The notes beneath the pieces are model-generated. The model did not search any database. It was not told where the DNA came from and was given only the letters and a program-made list of their open reading frames with translations. A program made the position numbers and the translations under genes. From JAYOEY01 sp038120295 (lineage in GTDB: Bacteria > Pseudomonadota > Alphaproteobacteria > MPNO01 > UBA2964), in assembly GCA_038120295.1 (NCBI GenBank), contig JAYOLL010000005.1:1-64000 (forward strand): a stretch of DNA of 64,000 bases, in the 5' to 3' direction. Positions 49,999 to 61,933 of this stretch are shown piece after piece (the first letter of the stretch is position 1; each line of letters starts with the position of its first letter).

Positions 49999-50109
49999 GA
50001 TCGTCGTCCATTTCCGGTTTCGGGAGGCCGCATCATAAGCAGGCTGGGCCCGGGGCTCAACGGGAGCGCATTATCTTCCGAAGCCGTCCGCCGCATGCCA
50101 TAGTCCGGC

Positions 50110-51027
50110 ATGACCGACGGGATCGAGATTTTCGACCGCGGCGCGGTACGGCTTCACCGCGACCGGGCGGCGAAGACCATCGCCGGGAACGATTTCCTGT
50201 TCGGGGAAGTCGCGGCGCGGCTCTCCGACCGTCTGGCCGACATCAACCGGAAGTTTCCACTGGCCGCCGATCTCGGCGGGCATGGCGGCATCCTTCGCTG
50301 GACGCTGGGGGACGATCCGGCGCATGCGGACCGCATCGGGATGCTGATCGAAACCGATCTGTCGCCTGAATTCGCGGCGCGGTGCAGCGGCCCGTCCCTC
50401 GCCGCCGACGAAGAAGCCCTGCCCTTCGGGCGCGAAACACTCGATCTGGTCCTCAGCAACCTGTCGCTGCACTGGGTTAACGATCTGCCGGGCGCGCTGA
50501 TCCAGATCCGCAACGCGCTGAAACCGGACGGGCTGTTCCTTGCGGCAATGCTGGGCGGCGATACGCTGACCGAGCTGCGCCAGGCGCTTATGGAAGCCGA
50601 GATTGCGGAAACCGGCGGCGCGTCCCCGCGCGTCTCGCCGTTCGCCGACCTGTCGGATGCGGCCTCACTGCTGCAGCGCGCGGGCTTTGCCCTGCCGGTC
50701 GCGGATTCGGACACGATAACGGTGACCTATCCGGATGCGTTTGCGCTGATGCGCGACCTCCGGCGTATGGGGGAAGCCGGCGCGGTGCGCGAACGCCCGA
50801 AACACGCGTCGCCGCGTCGATTGATGTTCGCCGCCGCGGAACGCTACGCGGAACTGTTCGCCGATGCGGACGGGCGTATTCCAGCGACCTTTCAGATTCT
50901 GTATCTCACCGGCTGGGCCCCGGCCGCGTCGCAGCAAAAACCCTTGCGCCCCGGCAGCGCGGAAACGCGGCTCGCCGATGCGCTGGATACGAAGGAAGAG
51001 TCGACCGGCGAAAAAGCTCGCCGCTAA
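50110..51027 (+). CDS. NDUFAF5/BioC-like methyltransferase-fold protein
   Basis: 305 residues. It opens IEIFDRGAVRLHRDRAAKTIAGNDFLFGEVAARLSDRL, continues FPLAADLGGHGGILRW, then LPFGRETLDLVLSNLSLHWVNDLPGALIQIRNALKPDGLFLAAMLGG. This is the pattern of human NDUFAF5, which modifies an arginine of complex I, and of alphaproteobacterial homologues beside comF and grxC. The SAM loop differs from classical methyltransferases. It is divergent from the rhodanese operon. Confidence 0.85.
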   Translation: MTDGIEIFDRGAVRLHRDRAAKTIAGNDFLFGEVAARLSDRLADINRKFPLAADLGGHGGILRWTLGDDPAHADRIGMLIETDLSPEFAARCSGPSLAADEEALPFGRETLDLVLSNLSLHWVNDLPGALIQIRNALKPDGLFLAAMLGGDTLTELRQALMEAEIAETGGASPRVSPFADLSDAASLLQRAGFALPVADSDTITVTYPDAFALMRDLRRMGEAGAVRERPKHASPRRLMFAAAERYAELFADADGRIPATFQILYLTGWAPAASQQKPLRPGSAETRLADALDTKEESTGEKARR

Positions 51028-51059
51028 CCCTGTACCGCAGAGTCTCGGACTTAAGGCCC

Positions 51060-51160
51060 ACCTCCCTTACCCCCCTGAATGGCGGAGGGGACGCTACAGG
51101 ACTATCGCGAAAAACCCCTTCCCCTCCCCCAGGGGAGGAGAGGATTGAGGCAAGGTGGGG
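51060..51160. repeat. C/G-tract intergenic palindromes
   Basis: CTCCCTTACCCCCCTGAATGG at 51062 has a near-complement (CAAGGTGGGGAATTC) at 51150. Between them CCCCTCCCCCAGGGGAGGAG (51121-51140) forms a hairpin. The arrangement lies between the convergent methyltransferase and MFS genes and may double as a terminator. Similar in composition to the element at 6465-6600. Confidence 0.5.
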
Positions 51161-51189
51161 AATTCACCAAAGTCGGAAATTCTCAAAAC

Positions 51190-52431
51190 TCAGGCCGCCG
51201 CCGGTTCCGCAGCGGGCGTACCCTCGCGTTTCTCCGGCACCGACCAGGCGAGCACGGCGGCGAGCAGCGCCAGCCCGAACCCGATGAACCAGACCCAGTC
51301 GTAGCGTCCCGTCAGATCGAAGAAATAGCCGCCGAGCCAGGCGCCCAGCGCGCCGCCGATCGAATGGCCGGTAAACAGCAGCCCCATCGTGAAACCCATC
51401 GTGTTGAGCCCGAGATGGCTCGCTACCAGACCCGACGTCGGCGGCACGGTGGCGAAATCGAGCGTACCGAACAGGGCGGCGAACAGCAGCAGAACGAGGT
51501 AACTGTCGGTGATGAAAAACAGCATCACGAAGGTCAGAGCCCGGAGAAGGTAGACCGTCCCCAGCAGCGCGGGCCTGTGCACCCGGTCGGTCAGCCAGCC
51601 GGACAGAACCACACCCACCATGTCGAACGCGGCCAGCACGCCAATGGAAGCGGCGCCTTCCGTCAGGGTAAAACCGCAGGCCGCGGCGTAGGGAATCAGA
51701 TGGACCTTTACGACTCCGGCGGTGGTAAAGCCGCAGATCACATAAGCGCCGCCGACGAGCCAGAACACCGGCCGGTGAAACAGGTAGCTGAGCTTGGCAC
51801 CGAGCGAACTCGACGCCGACACGCCCTCGCTATCGGCGCGGGGCGGCGGACGTTCCATGTCCAGAAAGGCGAGCGACAGGACGCCGACCGCCATGACGAT
51901 GATCCCGTACGCCAGAATGGTGTCGCGCCAGCCGAGGGTGGAAATCAGCATCGCGATGACAGGCAGAAAAATCATCTGGCCGCCGCCCACACCGGCATTG
52001 CCGATCGAGACCGCGAGTCCCCTGTTCTCGGTGAACTGGCGCGAGACGGTGGCTGTTGCGATGGGCAGGCTGATGATCCCGTAACCGAAAGCCGCCCCGA
52101 TGCAGAACACGGCAACGAAGAAAAACTGGCTGTCCATCATCGACGTCATCGCGTAGCACGCGCCGCTGATCACCAGCCCGCCCGCCACGAGATAGCGCGG
52201 CCCGAACTTGTCGAGCAGATTGCCCATGAAAGGCGCGGTGGCGCCCATGACGATCATGATCAGCGATGCGCCGCTCGACAGGAATTCCCGGCTCCAGCCG
52301 AACTCCTCTCCCCAGCCGGGGATCAGCACCGGCAGCGACATGCGCGCCGCGAACGAAAAGCTCAGCGCGACGAAGATCACCCCGACGATAAGCCAGCCGC
52401 GCGGGTTCGCTCTGATGGTGGACATGAACAT
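51190..52431 (-). CDS. MFS transporter (MCT/oxalate-formate antiporter-like)
   Basis: A 413-residue protein with about 12 hydrophobic segments. SGASLIMIVMGATAPFMGNLLDKFGPRYLVAGGLVISGACYAM contains the DKFGPR form of the MFS loop 2-3 motif. A central loop (RPPPRADSEGVSASSSLGAKL) separates the halves, and GWLTDRVHRPALLG repeats the motif in the second half. It resembles monocarboxylate-type carriers. Its substrate is not evident; nearby genes do not help. Confidence 0.88.
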   Translation of the reverse strand: MFMSTIRANPRGWLIVGVIFVALSFSFAARMSLPVLIPGWGEEFGWSREFLSSGASLIMIVMGATAPFMGNLLDKFGPRYLVAGGLVISGACYAMTSMMDSQFFFVAVFCIGAAFGYGIISLPIATATVSRQFTENRGLAVSIGNAGVGGGQMIFLPVIAMLISTLGWRDTILAYGIIVMAVGVLSLAFLDMERPPPRADSEGVSASSSLGAKLSYLFHRPVFWLVGGAYVICGFTTAGVVKVHLIPYAAACGFTLTEGAASIGVLAAFDMVGVVLSGWLTDRVHRPALLGTVYLLRALTFVMLFFITDSYLVLLLFAALFGTLDFATVPPTSGLVASHLGLNTMGFTMGLLFTGHSIGGALGAWLGGYFFDLTGRYDWVWFIGFGLALLAAVLAWSVPEKREGTPAAEPAAA

Positions 52432-52613
52432 GGAAGGCGGGCTTTCAGCCTCTCAACGATTAGCGGAGTATGACAGGTCGGTCCGGCCTGGAACAGTGTG
52501 GGCCATGCACAAGCCTGACGAAATCGACTCGCCGCCAAGCCTTGCGGCGGCACACCAAGCTGATCATATCTGAAGTGTACGCCGACCGATAATCCGAAAG
52601 GGGAGAGTTCGAC

Positions 52614-52940
52614 ATGTCCCGCCATTTCGTTGCGCCGCTGGTTTCGCTCGCCCTGCTGGCCGTTTCGCCAACCGCCTCAGCGGCGGATGCGGCGCGGGGC
52701 GGATCGCTGGCCGGAAGCTGGTGTTCGTCCTGTCACATCATCGATACGGGCACCGCTCAGAAGGTCGCTGATCGGGCGCCGACATTCCGGTCGATTGCAA
52801 ACGACAGCGAAAAGACCGACGCCTATCTGAAACGTTTCATGGCGAACCCTCATTACCCGATGCCGAACCTGGATCTGGGCAGGCGCGATATTGACGACCT
52901 CGTCGCCTATATAGGGACTCTTCGTACGAAAACGCCGTAA
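52614..52940 (+). CDS. Small periplasmic class I cytochrome c
   Basis: 108 residues with a signal peptide cut near TASA-AD (residue 24), haem site CSSCH in GSWCSSCHIID, and axial Met probably in NPHYPMPNLDL. The C-terminal helix RRDIDDLVAYIGTL is typical. A soluble electron carrier. Its partner is unknown; a stand-alone gene divergent from the MFS transporter and followed by a palindromic repeat. Confidence 0.9.
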   Translation: MSRHFVAPLVSLALLAVSPTASAADAARGGSLAGSWCSSCHIIDTGTAQKVADRAPTFRSIANDSEKTDAYLKRFMANPHYPMPNLDLGRRDIDDLVAYIGTLRTKTP

Positions 52941-52961
52941 CGTTTTCGAGATTCGGCGCCA

Positions 52962-53096
52962 GCCCACTCCCCCACCGGGCCACGCTTATTTGTTCCGGCG
53001 GGCCTTAAGCCGCCACACCAACCCTTAACGCCCGCCGGGTTGGCTGGCGGCGGCGGGCAAATCAAAGACCAGTGGCCGGGTGGGGGAGTGGGCCGG
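52962..53096. repeat. Palindromic repeat PAL-A, long form, core inverted
   Basis: Arms GCCCACTCCCCCACCGGGCCAC and GTGGCCGGGTGGGGGAGTGGGC bound a core of about 85 bp. The core matches that of the copy at 30310-30444 in reverse orientation, including TTAAGCCGCCACACCAACCC. The arms carry paired changes (CCTCTCC to CCACTCC and GGAGAGG to GGAGTGG). Confidence 0.88.
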
Positions 53097-53115
53097 TGCA
53101 GCGGTGTAAATGAGT

Positions 53116-53544
53116 TCAGAGAAGATCCCGCAGCATCGCCACCAGCGGCACGTCGGCGGGGGGCATGGGGTAGTCGCGCAGGCGGTTGGGCCGCACCCAT
53201 TTGAGAGCCTGGCCTTCGCGCGCTTCCGGCTCGCCTTTCCAGACACGGCACACGTAGAGAGGCATCAGCAGGTGGAACGTTTCGTAGCGGTGAGAGGCGA
53301 AGGTAAAGGGCGCGAGGCAGCTTTCCTCGGTATCGATACCGAGCTCCTCGTCGAGCTCGCGGATCAGCGCCTCTTCCGGCGTCTCGCCCGCGTCGACCTT
53401 GCCGCCGGGAAACTCCCACAGGCCCGCCATTGCCTTACCTTCCGGCCGCTGCGCGATGAGTACCCGGCCATCGATATCGACCAGCGCGACCGCGGTAACG
53501 AGGACGATCGGGAGAGAGCCGGTATCAGGTTCGGTAGTCGGCAT
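53116..53544 (-). CDS. mutT: Nudix hydrolase, 8-oxo-dGTP diphosphatase (MutT)
   Basis: 142 residues from ATG 53544 (148 from ATG 53562). VLIAQRPEGKAMAGLWEFPGGKVDAGETPEEALIRELDEELGI contains the full Nudix box GX5EX7REUXEEXGU, with the MutT-typical WEFPGGK lead. It removes oxidised dGTP from the nucleotide pool. Either start lies inside the 3' end of argJ, so translation is coupled; neither has a strong ribosome-binding site. Confidence 0.9.
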   Translation of the reverse strand: MPTTEPDTGSLPIVLVTAVALVDIDGRVLIAQRPEGKAMAGLWEFPGGKVDAGETPEEALIRELDEELGIDTEESCLAPFTFASHRYETFHLLMPLYVCRVWKGEPEAREGQALKWVRPNRLRDYPMPPADVPLVAMLRDLL

Positions 53545-54757
53545 TGATCGTGATGTAGCCATGCGTCAGATCGCAGGTCCAGACGCGCGCATGCCCCCGG
53601 CCGAGACCGATATCGACGCCAAACGTGACTTCCTGCCCGGCCATATGCGCTTCGGCCCGCGCCTCGTCATAGTCTGGACGAAGCTGCCCGTTCTGCGTCA
53701 CCGGCACGCCGCCGATGGAAATCGACAGCAGATCGCGGTCCGCCTTCTGACCCGCCTTGCCGACCGCCATGACAAGTCGGCCCCAGTTCGGATCGCCGCC
53801 CGCCGCCGCCGTCTTGACCAGAGGCGAGTTGGCGATGGCCAGCCCGATCTTGCGGGCCGCCGCATTGGAGGTCGCCCCCGTGACCTCGATGGTGATCAGC
53901 TTCTGCGCGCCTTCGCCGTCCCGGACGATCTGGATCGCCAGATCCTGCGCCACTTCCAGCAAGGCCCGCCTGAAATCGCGCAGGATCGCATCGCCCGCGG
54001 ATTTGACGACGGGATGTTTTGCGCCCGCGCCGGTCGCGCACAGCAATACCGTGTCGCTGGTCGACGTGTCGCCGTCCACCGTCGTCGCGTTAAAGGAATC
54101 GTCGACCGCGCGGGTCAGCAGGGTCTGCAGCACGTCCGCCGGTATTTTCGCGTCGGTAAACAGATAACCGAGCATGGTCGCCATGTCCGGCGCGATCATG
54201 CCGGAACCCTTGGCGATCCCGGCGATGGTCACTTCTGCGCCGCCGATCTTCGCGGTCCGGACCGAACCCTTGGGGAAAGTATCGGTGGTCAGGATGGCCT
54301 GCGCCGCCGCCGTCCAGTTCCCGGCGGCGAGCTTCCCGAGCATGCCGGGCAGCTTGTCGGCAATGTGGTCGGGCGGCACCGGCACGCCGATGACGCCGGT
54401 CGAGGAAATATAGATCTCGTTCTGGGGACAGCCGATCAGCTTCGCCGCGGCGCGGACCGTATGCTCGACCGTCCGGTCTCCGGCCTTGCCGGTAAAAGCG
54501 TTGGCATTGCCCGAATTGACGACGATCGCCCGCACCCTGCCCTTGGGCAGGATCCTGCGACACCAGTCGACCGGGCCCGACGGGCAAAGCGAGCGGGTGA
54601 ACGCACCGGCCACCGTCGTCCCCTTCGCCAGTCGTGCGACGAACAGGTCGGGTCGGCCGCTTTCCTTCAGGCCGCAGGCCGCGCCGGCGAGCTCGACGCC
54701 GGGAATCGGAGGAATTTCGGGGAATTTTTCGGGTGCCAGGGGCGATTTAGCGATCAT
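53525..54757 (-). CDS. argJ: Bifunctional ornithine acetyltransferase / N-acetylglutamate synthase
   Basis: A 410-residue protein that self-cleaves at the Thr of IAKGSGMIAPDMATMLGYLFTDA. Other family marks: GVELAGAACGLKESGRPDLFVARLAKGTTVAGAFTRS, VNSGNANAFTGKAG, STGVIGVP, and DGDTSTSDTVLLCATG. It recycles the acetyl group in arginine synthesis. Divergent from secA over 208 bp; the peptidyl-prolyl isomerase gene often found between them is absent. Confidence 0.96.
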   Translation of the reverse strand: MIAKSPLAPEKFPEIPPIPGVELAGAACGLKESGRPDLFVARLAKGTTVAGAFTRSLCPSGPVDWCRRILPKGRVRAIVVNSGNANAFTGKAGDRTVEHTVRAAAKLIGCPQNEIYISSTGVIGVPVPPDHIADKLPGMLGKLAAGNWTAAAQAILTTDTFPKGSVRTAKIGGAEVTIAGIAKGSGMIAPDMATMLGYLFTDAKIPADVLQTLLTRAVDDSFNATTVDGDTSTSDTVLLCATGAGAKHPVVKSAGDAILRDFRRALLEVAQDLAIQIVRDGEGAQKLITIEVTGATSNAAARKIGLAIANSPLVKTAAAGGDPNWGRLVMAVGKAGQKADRDLLSISIGGVPVTQNGQLRPDYDEARAEAHMAGQEVTFGVDIGLGRGHARVWTCDLTHGYITINADYRT

Positions 54758-54871
54758 TGTAGTCAGTCACCACGCTATTCGACCGGAAACTGGCGGGTTT
54801 CCGGCGCAAACTGCAAAAAAACGTCAATCGCCGGGCCGTCTTATTGCGGGATCAAACAATTTTCTGCGACA

Positions 54872-54900
54872 TTGACAGAAGCCCGGCTGCTTCTTATGTC
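54872..54900 (+). promoter_or_regulatory. Predicted secA promoter
   Basis: TTGACA (54872-54877), 17-base spacer, TATGTC (54895-54900). The start would lie near 54907, giving a leader of about 60 bases to the secA ATG at 54966. A second AT-rich hexamer, TATATG, occurs at about 54914. Confidence 0.55.
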
Positions 54901-54965
54901 TCTCACGCTCGCTTATATGCTAAATTGCAGTCCCTGCAAGAGAATCCGCTAATCAGAGAGGCCCG

Positions 54966-57776
<2,811 letters not shown>

Positions 57777-57925
57777 ATCCGCCTGCTCCGGATTTTTCAG
57801 TATTTCGCGGGATGCGCGGGCGGACCGGAACGCCAGGCGGCGTGAGCCCCGGCTATCCGGGGGGCGATAGTCGCCGTCAAATCCTGACGACCGCCCTGCG
57901 GTCCCCCTCTACGGTCTGACGCGTC

Positions 57926-58885
57926 TCAACCTGACAGCGCGTCGTTCCCCATGGTGATGAATCGTTCGCGACGCGCGTTGCGCACTGCCATACCGTCCTG
58001 CGATGCGATCTCGCCAAGCGCTTCTTCCAGCGCGTCGCCGACCGTTTTTATGGCTTCCGCCGGGTTTCGGTGGGCGCCGCCGAGCGGTTCGGGAATGACG
58101 GCGTCGATAACCCCGAGTTCAAGCAGGTCTTCGGCCCGCATCTTGAGCGCCTCAGCGGCTTCCTCGGCATGTTCCGCACTGCGCCACAGGATCGAAGCGC
58201 AGCCTTCGGGCGAAATGACGGAATAGATCGCGTGCTCCATCATCATTACCTTGTTGGCGGCGGCGATCGCGATAGCGCCGCCCGAGCCCCCCTCTCCGAT
58301 GACGACGCTGACGATAGGCGTCTTGAGATCCAGACAGACTTCGATCGACTTGGCGATCGCTTCGGCCTGTCCGCGTTCCTCCGCACCGATGCCGGGATAG
58401 GCGCCGGGCGTATCGACAAATGTAACGACCGGTATCTGAAAACGCTCGGCAAGTTCCATCAGGCGCTGTGCCTTGCGGTAGCCTTCGGGCCGCGCCATGC
58501 CGAAATTGTGCTTGATGCGGGTTTCCGTATCGTCGCCCTTTTCCTGGCCGATCACTACGACCGACCGTCCGCGAAACCGGCCGATACCGCCGATGATCGC
58601 GTAATCCTCCGCAAAGGCCCGGTCGCCCGCCATCGGCGTGAAATCCTCGATAAGCCCGCTGACAAAATTGACGCAGTGCGGCCGTTCTGGATGACGCGCG
58701 ACCATGACGGTCTGCCAGGGCGTCAGTTTGGAATAAAGCTGTTTCAGAGAACGGTCGATCCGGGTCTGCAGGCGCGAGACCTCGTCGGCGATTTTGATAT
58801 CGCCGATATCGGACAGATGCCGCAATTCCTGCATCTTGCCTTCCAGCTCCGCGATGCCTTTCTCGAATTCCAGAAAATTCTTCAT
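57926..58885 (-). CDS. accA: Acetyl-CoA carboxylase carboxyltransferase subunit alpha
   Basis: 319 residues. FLEFEKGIAELEGKMQELRHL at the start, HPERPHCVNFVSGLIEDFTPMAGDR, VIGQEKGDDTETRIKHNFGMARPEGYRKAQRLM, GAYPGIGAEERGQAEAIA and GEGGSGGAIAIA (oxyanion region) are conserved. It transfers carboxyl from biotin to acetyl-CoA with AccD. Convergent with secA across 149 bp, which contain only a CCCCGG/CCGGGG hairpin at about 57848. Confidence 0.97.
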   Translation of the reverse strand: MKNFLEFEKGIAELEGKMQELRHLSDIGDIKIADEVSRLQTRIDRSLKQLYSKLTPWQTVMVARHPERPHCVNFVSGLIEDFTPMAGDRAFAEDYAIIGGIGRFRGRSVVVIGQEKGDDTETRIKHNFGMARPEGYRKAQRLMELAERFQIPVVTFVDTPGAYPGIGAEERGQAEAIAKSIEVCLDLKTPIVSVVIGEGGSGGAIAIAAANKVMMMEHAIYSVISPEGCASILWRSAEHAEEAAEALKMRAEDLLELGVIDAVIPEPLGGAHRNPAEAIKTVGDALEEALGEIASQDGMAVRNARRERFITMGNDALSG

Positions 58886-58928
58886 CGAAACCGCCTCCGT
58901 ATTCCCTGTCCTGTCCGCACCTGTCCTG

Positions 58929-59867
58929 TCAGCCGATTGACAGGCCAGCGGCCAGCGGGTGCCTGTCCCGTACCAGAGATTTCATCCGTTCGTCCAGAAC
59001 ATGCGTGTAAATCTGAGTCGTTGAAATATCGGCATGGCCCAGCATCTGCTGCACCGAACGCAGATCGGCGTCGTGCGCAAGCAGATGGCTGGCGAAGGCG
59101 TGACGCAGGACATGAGGCGACACCAGCGACCCATCGAGCCCTGCAGCAAACGCAAGATCCTTCAGTTCCGCGGCGAACCTACCGCGGGTCAGATGTCCGC
59201 TACGCGCCCGTTTCGACGGGAACATCCAGGGCGATTCCCGCTTTTCCGGCATGTTGACCCGGCGATGAGGCAACCAAGCAACGATCGCGTCCCGCGCCGG
59301 CGCCCCCACCGGCACCATCCTTTCCCGTCCGCCCTTGCCGCGGATCACCAGCATCGATCGGTCGCGCGACAACGCGCCGAGGGGAAGCCCGACCAGCTCC
59401 GATACGCGCAGACCGGTCGAATAAAGCAACTCCATCAAGGCCGTGATCCTGATGCCCTTCACACCTTCGATTCGGCGCGCGGCGGCTAGCAACGCCTCGA
59501 CATCTTGCTCCGACAGGACCTTCGGCAGCGGACGCCCCAGCCGGGGACTGTCGATTGTCCCGGACGGATCGTCGGCGCGGATGCCTTCGGCGACCAGAAA
59601 CCGGAAAAACTGTCTCAGCGCGGAAAGGCGCCGTGCGGCGGTGCGCGGCGTCATGCCCGCGCGTCGCTGTTCGGACAACCAGGCCCGGACGCAATCGACC
59701 CCGGCGGTCGCCGCCGCCGAACCCCGCCCTACAGCAAAATTTTCGAACAGTGTCAGATCGCGGGCGTAGGACTCCCGCGTCGCGGGTGACAGCCCCCGCT
59801 CGACTATCAGCATCTCCAGAAAGGTCGCAACCTCGCGCGAGGGCGGACGGTCGTTTCCCGGCTTCAC
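58929..59867 (-). CDS. xerD: Tyrosine recombinase XerD
   Basis: 312 residues. An N-terminal SAM-like domain (FLEMLIVERGLSPATRESYARDL) precedes the catalytic residues: Arg in YSTGLRVSELVGLP, Lys in IRGKGGRERMVPVG, His-x-x-Arg in SPHVLRHAFASHLL, His in QQMLGHADISTTQIY, and Tyr in IYTHV. With XerC it resolves chromosome dimers at dif. GTG 59867 is taken as start, two bases after the stop of the upstream gene; a TTG at 59888 is the alternative. Confidence 0.93.
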   Translation of the reverse strand: MKPGNDRPPSREVATFLEMLIVERGLSPATRESYARDLTLFENFAVGRGSAAATAGVDCVRAWLSEQRRAGMTPRTAARRLSALRQFFRFLVAEGIRADDPSGTIDSPRLGRPLPKVLSEQDVEALLAAARRIEGVKGIRITALMELLYSTGLRVSELVGLPLGALSRDRSMLVIRGKGGRERMVPVGAPARDAIVAWLPHRRVNMPEKRESPWMFPSKRARSGHLTRGRFAAELKDLAFAAGLDGSLVSPHVLRHAFASHLLAHDADLRSVQQMLGHADISTTQIYTHVLDERMKSLVRDRHPLAAGLSIG

Positions 59868-59868
59868 C

Positions 59869-61812
59869 CTATAGGCCCGCCGCAACAAGGGTTTCGAGTG
59901 CGATCAGGCGAGCCTCAGCCTCAAGCCCGACCCGGCGGAGCGCCGAGACGGCCTGTTCCACCGCGGGCAAATTGTCAACGCCGACCCCCCGGTCTCCAAT
60001 AGCGGCCAGAGCGAACCCTGCAACGGCGCCGCGGCTTTCGAGCCGGACCGCATGCCGGAGGCCATTGCGGATGCCGACCGGGGGAACCGCGGATACGGTC
60101 TCTGGCCCGGCGCCAAGCACCAGGGCCCAGTTCGCAGAGGACACAGGCAGAGACAGCGATTCAAGCATGCTGAAAAGAACCGATGCCCGTCCGGTAACAT
60201 CGGCCCCGTCGCGTCCCAGCGATCGCCACCAGCGTTCGACTGCTTCCGAATTCACAATGCCGGGAACATCCGGTACGGATGTCTGAGGAACCGGCAAGGA
60301 AGTCACCTCAACCCCGACCGCGTCATTCCCGACATTTCGCCCGACGACCTGCGAGCCGGTCGGAGCGCCTTGTTGTGCGGGCGGTGACGCTCCAGGCATC
60401 AGCGCAACAAAAGGCCAAAGCCGTACCTTTATCGACGCGTCGACCCCGGTTCCGTCCGCAAGGGCAAGCCAGCCGCGCGCCGTTTCCGCCGCGCCGGAAA
60501 CGACCAGCGCCCGAACGGCGTCCACAGCAAACCAGGCAACGTCCTGAGCGGGGAGAATCTTCGCAATCACCGGCGCAGCAGCCAGGTACATCAGGTCAAG
60601 ACCGCCTTTCGACCGTGCGATCGAGAAGCCAAGCTGTAACATCCTGGCGGCATCAGCGGGCGTCGGCGCGGCGAGAGCGCCGCGAAGGATCAGCGCCCGA
60701 CCCGACGGACCCCATAGCTCTTCGCCCCGCTCCGCCGCTTTCTCGATATCTTCCCGTTTGAGCGGCACCGCGCCGTAGATTTCCAGGAGGGTATTAGCAG
60801 AAAGCGTGCCAAGGCGCGTCGCCGCCTCTCCCGCCGCCAGGCGAATATCGATGGGTGCATTGGGGCTGAGCGCAATGGCCTGAAGCGCGGCAGGCGGGGC
60901 CTTGTCCGCAACATCCGCAGGCAAAGCGAGATTGGCCGCCCGCATCATTGCAAGGCGAAGCGCCGTCGGCTCGGGCATGCTTTCCACCGCAGGCGGCCTC
61001 GCTCCCGCGAGCGCTTCCATCGTAGCGAAAAAAGCTGGATGCACGGCTTCACTGCGCTCGGCCAGCAGTTCCGAGATCAGAGCCGCCTCCGACGGTTTGC
61101 CGGCCAGCATCAGACAGAAGGCGCTGGCCTGCTGCCAGAAAACGCCGGTGAATTCCTGTCCGGGGCCGCGCACAATGTCGCAGGCCCGCGCCGTATCGAA
61201 CCGGAACAGCCGAGCTTCGACCTCTGTCCGAACCAGCGCTTCCTCTATTTGCCCGACTGGCGCCGCGGCTATCAGGTCCAGCGCGGCCTTCAGGTCGCCG
61301 GATGCGAAAAGCGCACCGATCCGCATCGACAGAAGGCTTGGCCCGCCGCTACGGCGAGAAGGCGCAGACGCGCTCGTCAACAGAACCCGTCGAGCCAGGT
61401 CGCGCAGCGCAGGAGAGCGGTGGTTTTCCGGCAACCGGGCGATAAGGCGTTCAATGAACACGCTATCCGCACCGCGCCACATATCTGCTCCGAGCCCGCC
61501 GGTTTGATCTTCGAGCGTCCCGATGGAATCGCCGTCAATATCCTTGAGGGTCTGAACGACAACAGGGGCGCGGATAGCGGAGGATGGGGCAGAGGTCCCG
61601 CTGGGCGCCAGACTCGGAACCGCGGGCTGGACAGGCGGCGCAAGCTGAGGAGAAACGGCTCGCCGCGGTCCCAGCCGGATCGGCCCGGAACCGCCCGCCT
61701 GCGCCAGATGAAAGCCACCGAATCCGGCCGGTGGCGGCTCGGAACCTGCAGGCGGGCCGGACAGGACAAGGACGGCCGTTAAAACGGCGGCGCTAGCGCG
61801 GAAAGCGGTCAT
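59869..61812 (-). CDS. Large exported alpha-helical protein of unknown function
   Basis: 647 residues. A signal peptide (TAFRASAAVLTAVLVLSGPPAGS) is followed by a Pro/Gly/Ala-rich stretch, then a long Ala/Leu-rich helical region with TPR/SEL-like spacing (ALFASGDLKAALDLIAA, RTEVEARLFRFDTARACDI). I recognise no domain of known function. Proteins of this kind sit between xerD and aroK in other alphaproteobacteria, and here xerD follows two bases after the stop. Start 61812 is inside the 46-aa upstream ORF, which implies coupling. Envelope role presumed. Confidence 0.8.
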   Translation of the reverse strand: MTAFRASAAVLTAVLVLSGPPAGSEPPPAGFGGFHLAQAGGSGPIRLGPRRAVSPQLAPPVQPAVPSLAPSGTSAPSSAIRAPVVVQTLKDIDGDSIGTLEDQTGGLGADMWRGADSVFIERLIARLPENHRSPALRDLARRVLLTSASAPSRRSGGPSLLSMRIGALFASGDLKAALDLIAAAPVGQIEEALVRTEVEARLFRFDTARACDIVRGPGQEFTGVFWQQASAFCLMLAGKPSEAALISELLAERSEAVHPAFFATMEALAGARPPAVESMPEPTALRLAMMRAANLALPADVADKAPPAALQAIALSPNAPIDIRLAAGEAATRLGTLSANTLLEIYGAVPLKREDIEKAAERGEELWGPSGRALILRGALAAPTPADAARMLQLGFSIARSKGGLDLMYLAAAPVIAKILPAQDVAWFAVDAVRALVVSGAAETARGWLALADGTGVDASIKVRLWPFVALMPGASPPAQQGAPTGSQVVGRNVGNDAVGVEVTSLPVPQTSVPDVPGIVNSEAVERWWRSLGRDGADVTGRASVLFSMLESLSLPVSSANWALVLGAGPETVSAVPPVGIRNGLRHAVRLESRGAVAGFALAAIGDRGVGVDNLPAVEQAVSALRRVGLEAEARLIALETLVAAGL

Positions 61813-61933
61813 CGGGGAGCGTTTTTTCGACAACAGAAGACGGTGCCGGAATATCCCACATGGCGAGAAACGCACCGCCGCCCAGCACGGCCAGCAGCAG
61901 GAACAGAAAAATAGCGATCGTAAAACGCGTCAT
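61793..61933 (-). CDS. 46-residue membrane protein, too short for usual gene calling
   Basis: ATG 61933 to TAG 61793. The product is a single membrane helix (FTIAIFLFLLLAVLGGGAFLAM) followed by WDIPAPSSVVEKTLPDDRFPR. The WDIPAP and DDRFPR wording agrees with my recollection of short ORFs at this locus in related genomes. Its last 20 bases overlap the start of the large exported protein, so it is likely the lead gene of the operon with that protein and xerD. Function unknown. Confidence 0.65.
   Translation of the reverse strand: MTRFTIAIFLFLLLAVLGGGAFLAMWDIPAPSSVVEKTLPDDRFPR

Noticed and set aside
48292..50103. 603-codon frame opposite the rhodanese gene
   Set aside because: His/Arg/Asp-rich antisense composition, no recognised motifs.
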